NCBI RefSeq assembly: GCF_029023725.1
Contig: NZ_CP119075.1
Coordinates: 615,501-679,500, forward strand
Source of the DNA: Synoicihabitans lomoniglobus
GTDB taxonomy: Bacteria; Verrucomicrobiota; Verrucomicrobiia; Opitutales; Opitutaceae
Direction: 5' to 3'
Length of the DNA: 64,000 nucleotides
This document shows, in pieces, positions 29,401 through 37,597 of the stretch. A model generated the notes under the pieces. That model ran no database searches. It worked only from the letters and a program-made list of their open reading frames with translations, and had not been told where the DNA came from. Position numbers and translations under genes: made by a program. The first letter of the stretch is position 1, and every line of letters begins with the position of its first letter.

Positions 29401-32400
29401 GGTGCTGTCGTCCACGCCGGGGCGGGACGATCAAACAATACGACGTGACGCAGGGCGCTCTGCGCCTCGGCGGGGCGGCAACGATCTATAATCGACGTGC
29501 GGGACAACAGTGTGGTCACGGCGCTGTCGGCGATCATGTGTTGAACACGATCGGCCGGATAGCCGGGATCGATGGGGATGAAGGCCGCACCCGCTTTCAG
29601 GATGCCGACCAATCCCACGAGGAAGTCCAAGCCCCGATCATCGAGCACACCGACGAACTGCCCGCGATCCACGCCGAGGCTGCGCAAGTGATGCGCGAGT
29701 TGATTGGATCGCCGATCGAGCGCCGCGTAGGTCAAGGATTCGCCGCGGTGGCGGCCGGCGATGCGGTCCGGCGTGGCGGTGGCTTGGGCGGTGATGAGCT
29801 GCTGCAGGGTGCGGTCGTCGGGATACGTCATCGCGACGTCGTTGAAGGTATCCAGAATTAGAGCACGTTCGGTGTTCGGCAACCACGGCAACCGCGCCAC
29901 CGGGGTGTCGGGTGCTTCCACGGCGGCCTGCAGCAAGGTCGCGAAATGTCCGGCGGTGCGCGCAACCGTCGCGGCGTCAAACAGGTCGGTGGAGAACTCC
30001 AGCACGCATTTGAGGCCGTCGGCGGTTTCCCAGACATCCAGCACCAGGTCGAACTGCGCGGAGATGCGTTCGGCGGCGAGGTCGGTGATGGTCAGGTCGG
30101 GAAGTTTGCGGGCCTGGGACGGGGTGTTGTGCAGCGCGAACATGACCTGGAAGATCGGGTTGCGGCTGAGGTCGCGTTCGGGTTGCAGTTCGTCGACGAG
30201 GCGTTCGAAGGGCAGGTCCTGATGCGCATAGGCATCGAGCGCGGTGTGTCGGGTGCGTTCGATCAGCGTGCGAAACGAAGGTTGCCCGGAGAGGTCGTTG
30301 CGCAATACCAACGTGTTTACGAAGAAACCGATGAGCGGTTCGACCTCGGCGCGATGTCGATTGGCGATGGGGGTGCCGATGAGCACGTCCTCCTGACGAG
30401 CCATGCGACCCAACAGGACCGCGAACCCGGCTTCGAGCGTCATGAACAACGTGGCGCCCGTGGTCCGGCTCAAATCGGTGAGCGCAGTGGTGAGGGCGGC
30501 GTCGATTTGAAAGGCGTGGCTGCCCCCGCGGTAACTCTGCACCGCTGGCCGTGGACGATCGCCATGCAGGGCCAGCACGGGGGGGGCGTCCGCCAACTGG
30601 GTTTTCCAATAATGGAGTTGAGTGTCGAACACCGCGCCGGTGAGCCAACTTCGTTGCCAAATCGCGTAGTCGGCGTAGTGCAGGGCGAGCTCGGTGAGCG
30701 GCGTTTGGGCGGCACCGGTGAAGGCCGCGTAGTAGTCGCCCATTTCCCGTGTGAGCACGCCCATGGACCAGCCGTCGGAGACGATGTGGTGCATCGTCAT
30801 GAGCAAAATGTGGTGATCCTCACTCAATCTCAGCACCACGACCCGCAACAGCGGGCCCTGGGCCAGGTCAAAGGGCTGGCGCGCCTCGGTGGCGATGGCG
30901 CGTTGCACGAGGGCGGGCTGAGACGCGAAGGGCGAGCGGGAAAGGTCTTCCAGTCCCACCGGCACGGAGAGTGTCGGCAGAATGACTTGGGTCGGATGTC
31001 CGTCCGAAGCGCGAAAAACGGTGCGCAGAGATTCGTGACGTTCGACCAGGGTGGCGACCACGCGGCGCGCCGCCTCCACCTCGAATCGGCCCTTCAGTTC
31101 CAATGCCGCCGGCATGTTGTAGAACGGATTGCCGGGTTCGAGTTGGTTGAGGAACCAGAGCCTTTCCTGGGCAAACGACAACGGCACGGTCGCTGGTCGC
31201 ACTTCGGCTCGCAAGGGAGGGACAACCGGGATGTCGAGAGCGCGGGCTTGGTCAATCCGATGGGCCAGATCACGCAGGAGGGGGGCCTCGAAAATGGAGC
31301 GAAGCGGCAGTTCGACGGAAAACGTTTCACGGATTCGACTGACCAATTGCGTCGCCAGCAGGGAGTGACCGCCGCGCAGGAAGAAATCATCCGCGGACCC
31401 GATCTGTTCGACCCCGAGCAGGCGCGACCACAAGTGCGCCAGAATCTCTTCGGTGGCATTGCGAAGCGCGGGGTTGCCCGCTTCATCGACCGCATCGATT
31501 TCGGGCCCCGGAAGAGCAGCTCGATCCACTTTGCCGTTCGACGTAAGCGGCAGCGATGGCAGGGAGACCAACACGGCCGGCACCAGGTGGGCGGGCAGGC
31601 GCGCGGTCAGTTCCGCCCGCACGGTTGCGACGTCGACGGCGGGAGCGACATAGCCGACCAGACGTTTGCCGGTGGGGCCGTCCTGCACCACCACTGCCGC
31701 CGTGGTGATCCCGGCGACCGCCGCCAGCATGGCTTCGACTTCCCCGGGCTCGATCCGATGACCGAGGATTTTTACCTGACGGTCCATCCGTCCCAGAAAT
31801 TCCAATGTTCCGTCCTCTCGCCAGCGCACGCGGTCGCCGGTCCGGTAAACGCGTTCGCCGGCCAGCGTGGTAAACGCCGTGGCGGTGAGCTCCGGTTGGC
31901 CAATGTAGCCCCGGGCGAGGCCCTGGCCGCCGGTCACGAGTTCGCCGGGGACGCCCACAGGGCAGGGACGGTTGGCGGCATCGACGACGTGCACCGAGGT
32001 GTGAGGTATGGGCCGACCGATGGGGATCGATCCCCCGTCGAGGTCAGCGACCGTGATCGTATGGCAACACGTAAATGTGGTATTCTCCGTCGGACCGTAG
32101 CCGTTGATGAGCGTGGTTTCGGGCAGGGCCTGCAATGCCTTGCGCATGTGACTCACACTGAGCACGTCGCCACCGGCAAGCAGTTGTCGCACGCCGCGCA
32201 AATCATCGAGGCGTTCGTCGACCATGAGATGAAACAGCCCGGCGGTCAGCCACAGGGTGGTCACCTTTTCTTCCCGCACCACGCGTCCGATATCCTCCAG
32301 CGTGGGTGTGCCGGGAGGCATGATGACTAGTCGTCCACCCTGCAGGAGCGGTCCCCAGAGTTCCAGGGTGGAGGCATCGAAGGCGATGGGAGCCATCAAC

Positions 32401-34349
32401 AAAAACACTTCCGCGGGACCGAAGTGCATGAATCCGTCGTCGCTCACCAGGCGCAGGACGGCGCGATGGGGCACCGCGACGCCTTTGGGCTTGCCGGTCG
32501 ACCCGGAGGTGAAGCTCACGTAGGCCAGCTGTTCGGGCGCCACACCGACGTCGCCGGGCATGGTCGTTGGAGCCTGGTTGATTTCGTCCGCCAAGGTTTC
32601 TAAATCAATGACTCGCCCGTGTGTCGGAAGTCGTTCGCGGAGATGATTGGTGGTAAGCACCAACTCGCATGCAGCGGTCCGCAACATGAGTTCAAGACGG
32701 TGCGCCGGGTAGGTTGGGTCGAGGGCGAGATAGGCTCCGCCGGCCTTGAGAATTCCGAGCAGAGCCACCACGAGTTCGATCGAGCGGTCGAGGCACAGGC
32801 CGACGGAATGATCAGTATCCACACCATGGGCACGCAATACATGCGCGAGTTGATTGGATCGTTGGTCGAGCTCGGCGTAGGTCAGCGCGGTGCCGCCCAT
32901 GGTCAGCGCGGTGGCCTGCGGTGTGGCGATCGCCCGACCAGCGAACGCGTCTCCGATCGATTTTTCCGGGTGGCGCGTCGCGGGGCCGTGGCGCCAAGTG
33001 GCGATCCGCGCATGTTCCGCCGGATTGGCCAGCGGTAGTTCGGCCAGAGGAGCGGAAGGCCGCGCCACGAGGTTTTGCAGGGCGGAGACGTAGTGCCGGG
33101 CCAGCCGTTCGATGGAACTATGCTGGAAGAGCTCGCTGGCGTATTCAATGCGCCCGGTGAGTCCCGCCGTCGTCTCCTCGAACACGAGCGTGAGATCATA
33201 CTTGCTGGTGGCGGTGTCGACTTCGACGCGCTCCACCTCGAGGTCCGGCAATTGCAATGCGCCGAGCGGTGTGTTCTGCAGCACGAACATCAACTGAAAC
33301 AACGGTGTGTAGGCGAGCGAGCGGTCGGGCTGGAGCTCCTGCACGAGTTTCTCGAACGGCACATCCGAGGCTGAAAGTGCCTCGAGGGTCGCATGACGCA
33401 CGCGAGCGAAGGCCTCGGCTCCGGTGGTCGCGGTTGAGAGGTCTATACGCAGCGGCAAGGCATTGACAAAGAAACCGATGAGGGGTTCGAGCTCAGCGCG
33501 ATTGCGATTGGCGGCCGGCGTGCCGATGATGAGATCGTCACGGTCACTCCACCGCTGCACCACGGCGGAGAAACCGGTCAGCAGGGCCATATAAAGTGAT
33601 CCGCCGGCGGCCCCGGCCAGATCACGAAGCGCTCGGGTAGTGGGAAGATCGACGACGAAGGCATGCGTGGCGCCGACGGAGCTGCGACGGGCCGGACGCG
33701 GACGATCGAGAGGGAGGGGAGGCGTAAAGTCCGCCCCTTGCAGACGTTCGCGCCACGGGGCGATTTTGGCGTCGAGCACCTCGCCGGAAAGTTGTCCATT
33801 TTGCCAATCGGCGAAGTCGGCGTAGTGAATCGCCAGTTCCGGCAGCACTGCGCTGGGATCGGAATAGTATTGGGCGAACTCTTTGACCAGCACGCCCAGC
33901 GACCAACCGTCGGACACGATGTGGTGAAACGTCAGTTGCAGCACGTGCTCCGCTGGACCGATTTTCCAGAGCACCGCCCGCCACAAAGGACCGGAGACCA
34001 GATCAAACGGACGACGCGCTTCGGTCGAAAGTTGAGCGGCCAAATCGTGTTCCGCCGCCGGAGTGGCGGTGCGCCCATCTGGCGGGATACTCGATGCATG
34101 AATGACCTGCATGACCCGGCCGTTTTCCTCCGTGAAGGTCGTGCGTAACGTTTCATGACGAACGGTTAATTGCCGCAGGGCATCGGCCACGGCGTCGGTA
34201 TTCACCTTCCCTCGCAACCTGACGGCCAAGGGGATGTGATACACGGGATCGCCCGGTTCCATTCGATCGAGAAACCACAACCGGGATTGAGCAAACGAGG
34301 CGGGCGCGATGGTCGCGTCCGTCGGAGATTCGGGAAGAGAATTGATCAC
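23427..34349 (-). CDS. NRPS, C-A(Val-like)-PCP-C-A+NMT-PCP-C-A(Thr)-PCP
   Basis: The largest protein here, 3640 residues and three modules. C1 14-450 (HHIVSDGWS); A1 462-950 with pocket D-A-L-W-L-G-G-T-F (Val-like); PCP1 Ser996. C2 1052-1495 (HHIVSDGWS); A2 1510-2440 with pocket D-I-W-E-M-T-A-D-D, which I cannot assign, interrupted after core a8 (LRGFRIELGE at 1931-1940) by an N-methyltransferase; PCP2 Ser2490. C3 2545-2980 (HHIISDDW, Asp replacing Gly); A3 2998-3512 with D-F-W-N-I-G-M-V-H (Thr); PCP3 Ser3562. The tail from about 3615 is Arg/Gln-rich (ARERAQRQQAARQRRR), probably a docking helix for the next protein, a PKS. The start is GTG overlapping the previous stop (GTGA); no nearby ATG fits the coupling better. 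It adds Val-like, N-methyl-X and Thr. No E domain is present, so L residues are expected. Confidence 0.95.
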   Translation of the reverse strand: MINSLPESPTDATIAPASFAQSRLWFLDRMEPGDPVYHIPLAVRLRGKVNTDAVADALRQLTVRHETLRTTFTEENGRVMQVIHASSIPPDGRTATPAAEHDLAAQLSTEARRPFDLVSGPLWRAVLWKIGPAEHVLQLTFHHIVSDGWSLGVLVKEFAQYYSDPSAVLPELAIHYADFADWQNGQLSGEVLDAKIAPWRERLQGADFTPPLPLDRPRPARRSSVGATHAFVVDLPTTRALRDLAGAAGGSLYMALLTGFSAVVQRWSDRDDLIIGTPAANRNRAELEPLIGFFVNALPLRIDLSTATTGAEAFARVRHATLEALSASDVPFEKLVQELQPDRSLAYTPLFQLMFVLQNTPLGALQLPDLEVERVEVDTATSKYDLTLVFEETTAGLTGRIEYASELFQHSSIERLARHYVSALQNLVARPSAPLAELPLANPAEHARIATWRHGPATRHPEKSIGDAFAGRAIATPQATALTMGGTALTYAELDQRSNQLAHVLRAHGVDTDHSVGLCLDRSIELVVALLGILKAGGAYLALDPTYPAHRLELMLRTAACELVLTTNHLRERLPTHGRVIDLETLADEINQAPTTMPGDVGVAPEQLAYVSFTSGSTGKPKGVAVPHRAVLRLVSDDGFMHFGPAEVFLLMAPIAFDASTLELWGPLLQGGRLVIMPPGTPTLEDIGRVVREEKVTTLWLTAGLFHLMVDERLDDLRGVRQLLAGGDVLSVSHMRKALQALPETTLINGYGPTENTTFTCCHTITVADLDGGSIPIGRPIPHTSVHVVDAANRPCPVGVPGELVTGGQGLARGYIGQPELTATAFTTLAGERVYRTGDRVRWREDGTLEFLGRMDRQVKILGHRIEPGEVEAMLAAVAGITTAAVVVQDGPTGKRLVGYVAPAVDVATVRAELTARLPAHLVPAVLVSLPSLPLTSNGKVDRAALPGPEIDAVDEAGNPALRNATEEILAHLWSRLLGVEQIGSADDFFLRGGHSLLATQLVSRIRETFSVELPLRSIFEAPLLRDLAHRIDQARALDIPVVPPLRAEVRPATVPLSFAQERLWFLNQLEPGNPFYNMPAALELKGRFEVEAARRVVATLVERHESLRTVFRASDGHPTQVILPTLSVPVGLEDLSRSPFASQPALVQRAIATEARQPFDLAQGPLLRVVVLRLSEDHHILLMTMHHIVSDGWSMGVLTREMGDYYAAFTGAAQTPLTELALHYADYAIWQRSWLTGAVFDTQLHYWKTQLADAPPVLALHGDRPRPAVQSYRGGSHAFQIDAALTTALTDLSRTTGATLFMTLEAGFAVLLGRMARQEDVLIGTPIANRHRAEVEPLIGFFVNTLVLRNDLSGQPSFRTLIERTRHTALDAYAHQDLPFERLVDELQPERDLSRNPIFQVMFALHNTPSQARKLPDLTITDLAAERISAQFDLVLDVWETADGLKCVLEFSTDLFDAATVARTAGHFATLLQAAVEAPDTPVARLPWLPNTERALILDTFNDVAMTYPDDRTLQQLITAQATATPDRIAGRHRGESLTYAALDRRSNQLAHHLRSLGVDRGQFVGVLDDRGLDFLVGLVGILKAGAAFIPIDPGYPADRVQHMIADSAVTTLLSRTSIIDRCRPAEAQSALRHVVLFDRPAPAWTTAPTSDPAVAGDPTDAAYMLYTSGSTGRPKGAIIRHNGAINHIYGQFQELKFTADNAFLQSAPSSSDISVWQFLAPLLIGGRTVIADFEVVCEAPRLFALMRAEHITLFEFVPVVLKALLDHVAALPAAERVLPAMVCGMVTGEAVPVALINQWFEVYPQIPLANAYGPTEAADDICQALLTAPLPPQSTSVPIGRTLPNLTLYVLDDDLQLVPVGVPGEICVSGVGVGAGYWRNPEKTRAAFVPNPFDENRRGTTLYRTGDLGRWLPDGSLEMLGRLDQQVKLRGFRIELGEIESMLGQHSGVAETVVKIEADDRGENRLVAWITPDDASGELHAKLQQLQDDQVSLWQDLHEDSYSDSLTYADNDPTFNVIGWDSNYTREPLSETEMREYVDHTVARVRELRPRRILEIGAGTGLLMFPLARDCEHYLACDLSTVAIEQLRELTRDRSGYGGLELRAQQAHDFTDIAPASYDVVMLCSVVQYFPGINYLMTVIEGALRVIKPGGAIFLGDVRLRPLLEAFHASVQLFRAGETLGAAGLRRRVREALQTEQEMAVEPAFFAALRSRFPAISRVQIRPKRATVQNEMTRFRADVTLHIGGCEATPMPPDTAVVDWPDRPLSLDDLADVLTTETAPTTLHLRHIANRRVQRELQTLAWLESAPAKASVAAFRAELDASVLAGLEPEDLLTLGKDLGLIVDLAQYGADGSFDAIFRRGDAASLPPIDLFPPPAQTLPWRTYANHPLHEKLARFLVPTLRSFLRDRLPGHMIPADFVVLEAFPQLPNGKIDRQSLPIPERTHSTAAEDYVAPAGPTESKLATIWATVLGMERVGVTANFFEIGGHSLKATQVVSRIRQEFGVEVALREMFNQPTIRELATVVAGRRQSEHTPLPRTPEAPDYPLSHAQTRLWVLAQMEGALVAYNMPVSLELTGPIDQTALANAFAGLAHRHESLRTTLPEINGQPRQKVHPRPLGGFSFMDLAAATNPETAAREIALTDALTPFDFATGPLARLTLLRLAPDRHAVLFNIHHIISDDWSMGVLVHEFMRRYESLATGKPLALKPLAIQHRDYAVWHQARLASAGMATQRQFWHDQLAGKLPVLALATDHPRPPVKTYRGRTLNFTVPPTTTAVLGELARQHRASLFMLLTAAVQTFLHRHTGQTDLIVGTPIAGRNHPDLEDQIGFYINTLPLRARLDPADSFTTLLAHVRDTITGAFEHQDYPFDRIVDELSLERDVSRSPLFDVVVVMQNVDPYELRIDDVKIAPFLDDVGGSKFDLQFNFAETEGRLESSIGFNTDLFTEDRIIRFIGQLTTLLESIANDPTQSIARLRLLPAAERRRILQEFNPTPPDLPAPSTLVARFESQVAHSPDRIALTMPAGESVTYAELNRRARHLAARLRTAGVRAEVPVGLFLERGIDLLVGLVAILKAGGAYLPIDPVYPADRVAFMLSDARAPIILTSTLLQERLSAIDAEVIALDSPELDPAVDNGESADATLDPIEPNQAAYIIYTSGSTGTPKGCIIPHHQAVRLFDATDHWFHFNRDDVWTLFHSHAFDFSVWEIWGALLHGGRLVIVPQTTSRDPEAFLELLRRERVTVLNQTPSAFRQLSAADASAAPDAAPLALRTVIFGGEALDIGSLRGWWERHADNAPRLINMYGITETTVHVTYRPLGVTDLDTAHRSVIGEAIPDLSLYLLDPYGEPVPIGVVGEIHVGGSGVARGYLHRPELTAERFIAHPFDSTPGARLYKSGDLARWLPDGDLEYLGRADHQIKIRGFRIELGEIESALTAHADLTGAVVIARPDSVDAVRLLAYFTRAADAAIPTAAELREHLRSRLPDYMVPSTFVPLDTFPLTANGKVDRTALPEPTSPIPASLTEENGEFVDELEATIGGLWATALGTDTIGRQDNFFDLGGHSLLIVQVHKQLRTALQREFPVTLMFKHASVISLAAALREPSPVAGPNGASPTTATTSARERAQRQQAARQRRRSGGPSQ
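27615..28367 (-). other. N-methyltransferase domain inserted in an A domain (after a8)
   Basis: Residues 1995-2245 of the 3640-residue NRPS. The lead-in SYSDSLTYADNDPTFNVIGW is followed by SNYTREPLSETEM and the SAM loop LEIGAGTG (2056-2063), then ACDLS and SVVQYFPG, as in N-methyltransferases that interrupt NRPS A domains after core a8. A9/A10 features (NGKIDRQSLP at 2431-2440) resume downstream. The module should therefore load an N-methylated amino acid. Confidence 0.93.
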
Positions 34350-37300
34350 GATTCGGTTAGCGCAGCGGGGGCGGCGACACGACGCGCCGCCCGCGGGATA
34401 GCGGTCGGGGAGTCGGTCGCCGAAGCGGTGACCGACGAACGAGCTGAGGTGATCACTGTGGCCAGAGCAGCGACGGAGGGAGATTCGAAGACGTGGCGCA
34501 GGGGGATTTCGACGTGGAAGCGTTCGCGGAGGCGGGAAACAAGCTGGGCGGCGAGCAGAGAGTGTCCGCCCAGCTCAAAGAAGTGATGGTCCCGGCCGAC
34601 GTTTTCGACTGACAACAACGCGGCAAAAGTGTCGGCGAGGAAGCACTCGACGTCACCGACCGGAGGCGAAAATACGGGGCCGGAAGCCGTGAGCGACTCG
34701 GCGGGGTCGGGGAGGGCCCGACGATCAATTTTGCCGTTGACGGTCACGGGCATGGTTTCGAGCAGCACGAACGTGTTCGGCACCATGTAGTCGGGCAATG
34801 TATCCGCGACATGGTGACGTAATGCCGCGGTCGTCACGGCCGTTTTGGCCACCAAGTAGGAGACCAGCTCCGTGGTGCCGTCTTTCCGGTCGCGGGCCAC
34901 GACTTCAGCGGCGGTCACGGCGGGATGTTGCAGCAGTCGGGTTTGAATTTCCCCCAATTCCACGCGGAAGCCCCGCACCTGCACTTGATCGTCAATTCGA
35001 CCGAGATGAAGCATGGTGCCGTCGGCCTGCAATCGACCGAGATCGCCGGAACGGTAAAGGCGCTGACCCGGCTCATAGGGATGAGCGATGAATTTTTCGC
35101 GCGTCAGTTCCTCGCGACGGAGATAGCCGCGCGCCAAGCCTTCCCCGCCGACACAGATCTCGCCAGGCACGCCGAGCGGCACGAGTTGCGAGCGCTCGTC
35201 CATGATCAGGGTGGTGGTGGTCGGAATCGGGCGACCAATGATGGGACGGTTCTCGGCGATGTCATCAGGCGTGATGCGGTGATAGGTGACGTGCACGGTG
35301 GTCTCGGTGATCCCATACATGTTGATGAGATCGACGTCGGGATACGCGGCCGCGAAATCACGGAGGTGTAGCGGGGCCAGGGCTTCGCCCCCGAAAATGA
35401 CTAGGCGCAGCGCCAGCGCCGGGTGCTGCCGCCGAGCGAGTTCCGCGCTGAGTTGGCGGAACGCGCTGGGGGTTTGGTTGAGAATCGTTACTCCCTGGGT
35501 CGCCAAGAGGGTGGCGAAGGCGGCGGGATCGCGCGCGGTATCGGCGGGCACAATCACCAGGCGGCCGCCGAACAGGAGGGCCCCATACATTTCCCAAACC
35601 GAAAAATCGAAGCAAGCGGAGTGAAACAGCGTCCAAACATCGCTGGCTTGAAAATCGAAGGCGCTGCGATCGTTGCATAACAGCCGCACGACTTGGCGAT
35701 GCTCGATCAACGCTCCCTTGGGTCGGCCGGTGGAGCCGGAAGTATAGATGCAATAGGCGAGGTGCGCCGGGCGGGATGCAACCTCCGGTGCCGTGGTGGC
35801 GAGCGCTGAAAGTTGTTCGGCCTGGCGGTCGAGTAATGTAATCGCGGATACGGATGCGGGCGGACGAATACGTTCGGCCAACGTTTCGGTCGTGATGAGA
35901 TGACGCACTGCGGCGTCCTCCAACGTGAACGTGATGCGGTCGAGCGGGTGGTCGGGATCGAGCGGCAGGTAACCCGCCCCGGCCTTCAGCACACCGAGCA
36001 GTGCGATGATCAGCGCGGGCGAGCGATCGAGGGCGACGGCCACGAGTTGATTGGGCGCGACCAATTGCGATTGAAGGTGATGGGCCAGCTGGTTGGCACG
36101 CTGATCCAGCTCACGGTAGGTAAGTTGAACATCGCCACAGGTCAGAGCGGTGTGATCGGGATGGGCGGCGATTTGGGCGGCGAAGAGTGAAGCGAGGGTT
36201 TCATCGCGCGGCGCGGCGGCGGCGGAGTCATTGAAGGCATGGCGAAGCTGTTGTTTTTCCGCGTCATCCAACAGCGGCAGCTCGGCAATACCGGTGGTCG
36301 GGGCCGCCGCGACCGCTTGCGCCAAGCGTTCCAAATGACGGGCAAGCTGCGTGACGAAACCTTCGTCGTGCAGATCGGTGTTATAGGTCAACGTGCCTGC
36401 GATGGTTTCGTCGGCTTGGATTTGAAGATGAAGCGCGAGGTCGTATTTGCCCTGACCGAGATTGAGGTCGAGCATGTGCCCGGAGCCGAGCTCCGCACCG
36501 AGCTCGAACGCGGGCAGAGGCGTTTCATCCACGGTGGCCAGCACATCGAACAGGGCGGTGCGGCTCATATCCTTGGCGGGGTTGAGCGCGCGGACCAACG
36601 AGTCGAAGGGCATTTCCTGATGCTCCAGAGCGTCGGACAAGGTGTGGGCGAATACGGTGAGGAAATCCGTCCAGGCGGGGTTGCCCGCCAACTGACTGCG
36701 GAGCACCACGAGGTTCGCGACGGGTCCCATCAATCCCGCCGTGCCGGGTGGGCGGCGATTGGGGGCGGAGGTGCCGATGACGATTTCATCCTGCCGGGCG
36801 TAACGGTGCAGCAGGACCGTGAACAAAGCCAACGCGACGGCGGACAACGTCGTTTGCCGGGAGGTTGCCATTGTGCGCAGGATGGCGGTCGTGGCGGCCG
36901 ACCAAGTAAAGGTGTGCCGCGCTCCGGTGAAGGTGTGCACGGCCACGCGCGGTCGCGCGGTGGGCAACTCGAGCGGGGGGATGCGTCCGCGCAGTTGCCA
37001 CTTCCAGTGAAACAACAACGGCTCCATGGCGTCGGGGGGGAGTTCCCGCTGCCATTCGACGTAGTCCGGGTAGTGAAAATCTGGAGACACCGGGGCGGCG
37101 CCGCCCAGCGCCCCCCCAATTTCCTCGGCCAAGAAGCGCAGCGTGGGGCGGTCGGCAATCACGTGATGCAAAGTGATCAGCCACCAATAATCAGGATTAC
37201 AGTCACCACACCGCACGAACTCACTTCGCAGCAACGGTTGCCGGTCGAGCTGGAACGGCACGAGGTTGGCCGCGACCAAATGCGCGATCACGGACGCCTC

Positions 37301-37585
37301 AGAGGTATCGCGCTCCAACGTGGTCTCTTGCCAAGGAAAGGTGCTTTCCGGCGCGATGGTTTGGGTGGCGGGAACCGCCCGTTCGACGATGCGGGTGCGC
37401 AGCACCTCATGACGGCTGACAATTCGTTCCAGTGCGGCCCGAGCCATGGCTGCGGGAATGTTGCCTTTCCCCCGGATGACTAACGGAAGATTATGGTATA
37501 CAGGAGGATGAGGATATACCTGTCCGCGTTCAAAGTGATCGATGAACCAGATTCTTTCCTGATGGGGGGATAACTTTAGCTCCAT
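34346..37585 (-). CDS. NRPS module, C-A(Thr)-PCP
   Basis: A 1079-residue single NRPS module. The C domain (1-445) begins directly at LSPHQERIWF with no docking extension. Its active-site motif is HHVIADR: both His and the Asp are kept, but the usual Gly is Arg. A spans 460-960 with core TSGSTGRPKG at 615-624 and pocket residues D-F-W-N-I-G-M-V-H, the threonine code. PCP (about 975-1045) has Ser1009 in GGHSLL. The protein upstream already ends in a canonical C domain, so two C domains face each other across the gene boundary with only one A-PCP. The ATG lies twelve bases after the previous stop. The 3' end overlaps the next gene by four bases. It adds Thr to the chain. Confidence 0.95.
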   Translation of the reverse strand: MELKLSPHQERIWFIDHFERGQVYPHPPVYHNLPLVIRGKGNIPAAMARAALERIVSRHEVLRTRIVERAVPATQTIAPESTFPWQETTLERDTSEASVIAHLVAANLVPFQLDRQPLLRSEFVRCGDCNPDYWWLITLHHVIADRPTLRFLAEEIGGALGGAAPVSPDFHYPDYVEWQRELPPDAMEPLLFHWKWQLRGRIPPLELPTARPRVAVHTFTGARHTFTWSAATTAILRTMATSRQTTLSAVALALFTVLLHRYARQDEIVIGTSAPNRRPPGTAGLMGPVANLVVLRSQLAGNPAWTDFLTVFAHTLSDALEHQEMPFDSLVRALNPAKDMSRTALFDVLATVDETPLPAFELGAELGSGHMLDLNLGQGKYDLALHLQIQADETIAGTLTYNTDLHDEGFVTQLARHLERLAQAVAAAPTTGIAELPLLDDAEKQQLRHAFNDSAAAAPRDETLASLFAAQIAAHPDHTALTCGDVQLTYRELDQRANQLAHHLQSQLVAPNQLVAVALDRSPALIIALLGVLKAGAGYLPLDPDHPLDRITFTLEDAAVRHLITTETLAERIRPPASVSAITLLDRQAEQLSALATTAPEVASRPAHLAYCIYTSGSTGRPKGALIEHRQVVRLLCNDRSAFDFQASDVWTLFHSACFDFSVWEMYGALLFGGRLVIVPADTARDPAAFATLLATQGVTILNQTPSAFRQLSAELARRQHPALALRLVIFGGEALAPLHLRDFAAAYPDVDLINMYGITETTVHVTYHRITPDDIAENRPIIGRPIPTTTTLIMDERSQLVPLGVPGEICVGGEGLARGYLRREELTREKFIAHPYEPGQRLYRSGDLGRLQADGTMLHLGRIDDQVQVRGFRVELGEIQTRLLQHPAVTAAEVVARDRKDGTTELVSYLVAKTAVTTAALRHHVADTLPDYMVPNTFVLLETMPVTVNGKIDRRALPDPAESLTASGPVFSPPVGDVECFLADTFAALLSVENVGRDHHFFELGGHSLLAAQLVSRLRERFHVEIPLRHVFESPSVAALATVITSARSSVTASATDSPTAIPRAARRVAAPAALTES

Positions 37586-37597
37586 ACCGATGAGGGG

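Noticed and set aside
29946..32330. 794-codon open frame on the plus strand
   Set aside because: It lies wholly antisense to C and A domains of the 3640-residue NRPS, whose motifs are unmistakable. High G+C codon use leaves the complementary frame open. Its translation shows no recognisable domain.
23427..34349. Possible frameshift because of the great length and repeated domains
   Set aside because: All three modules read through in one frame with all core motifs in order; no disruption.
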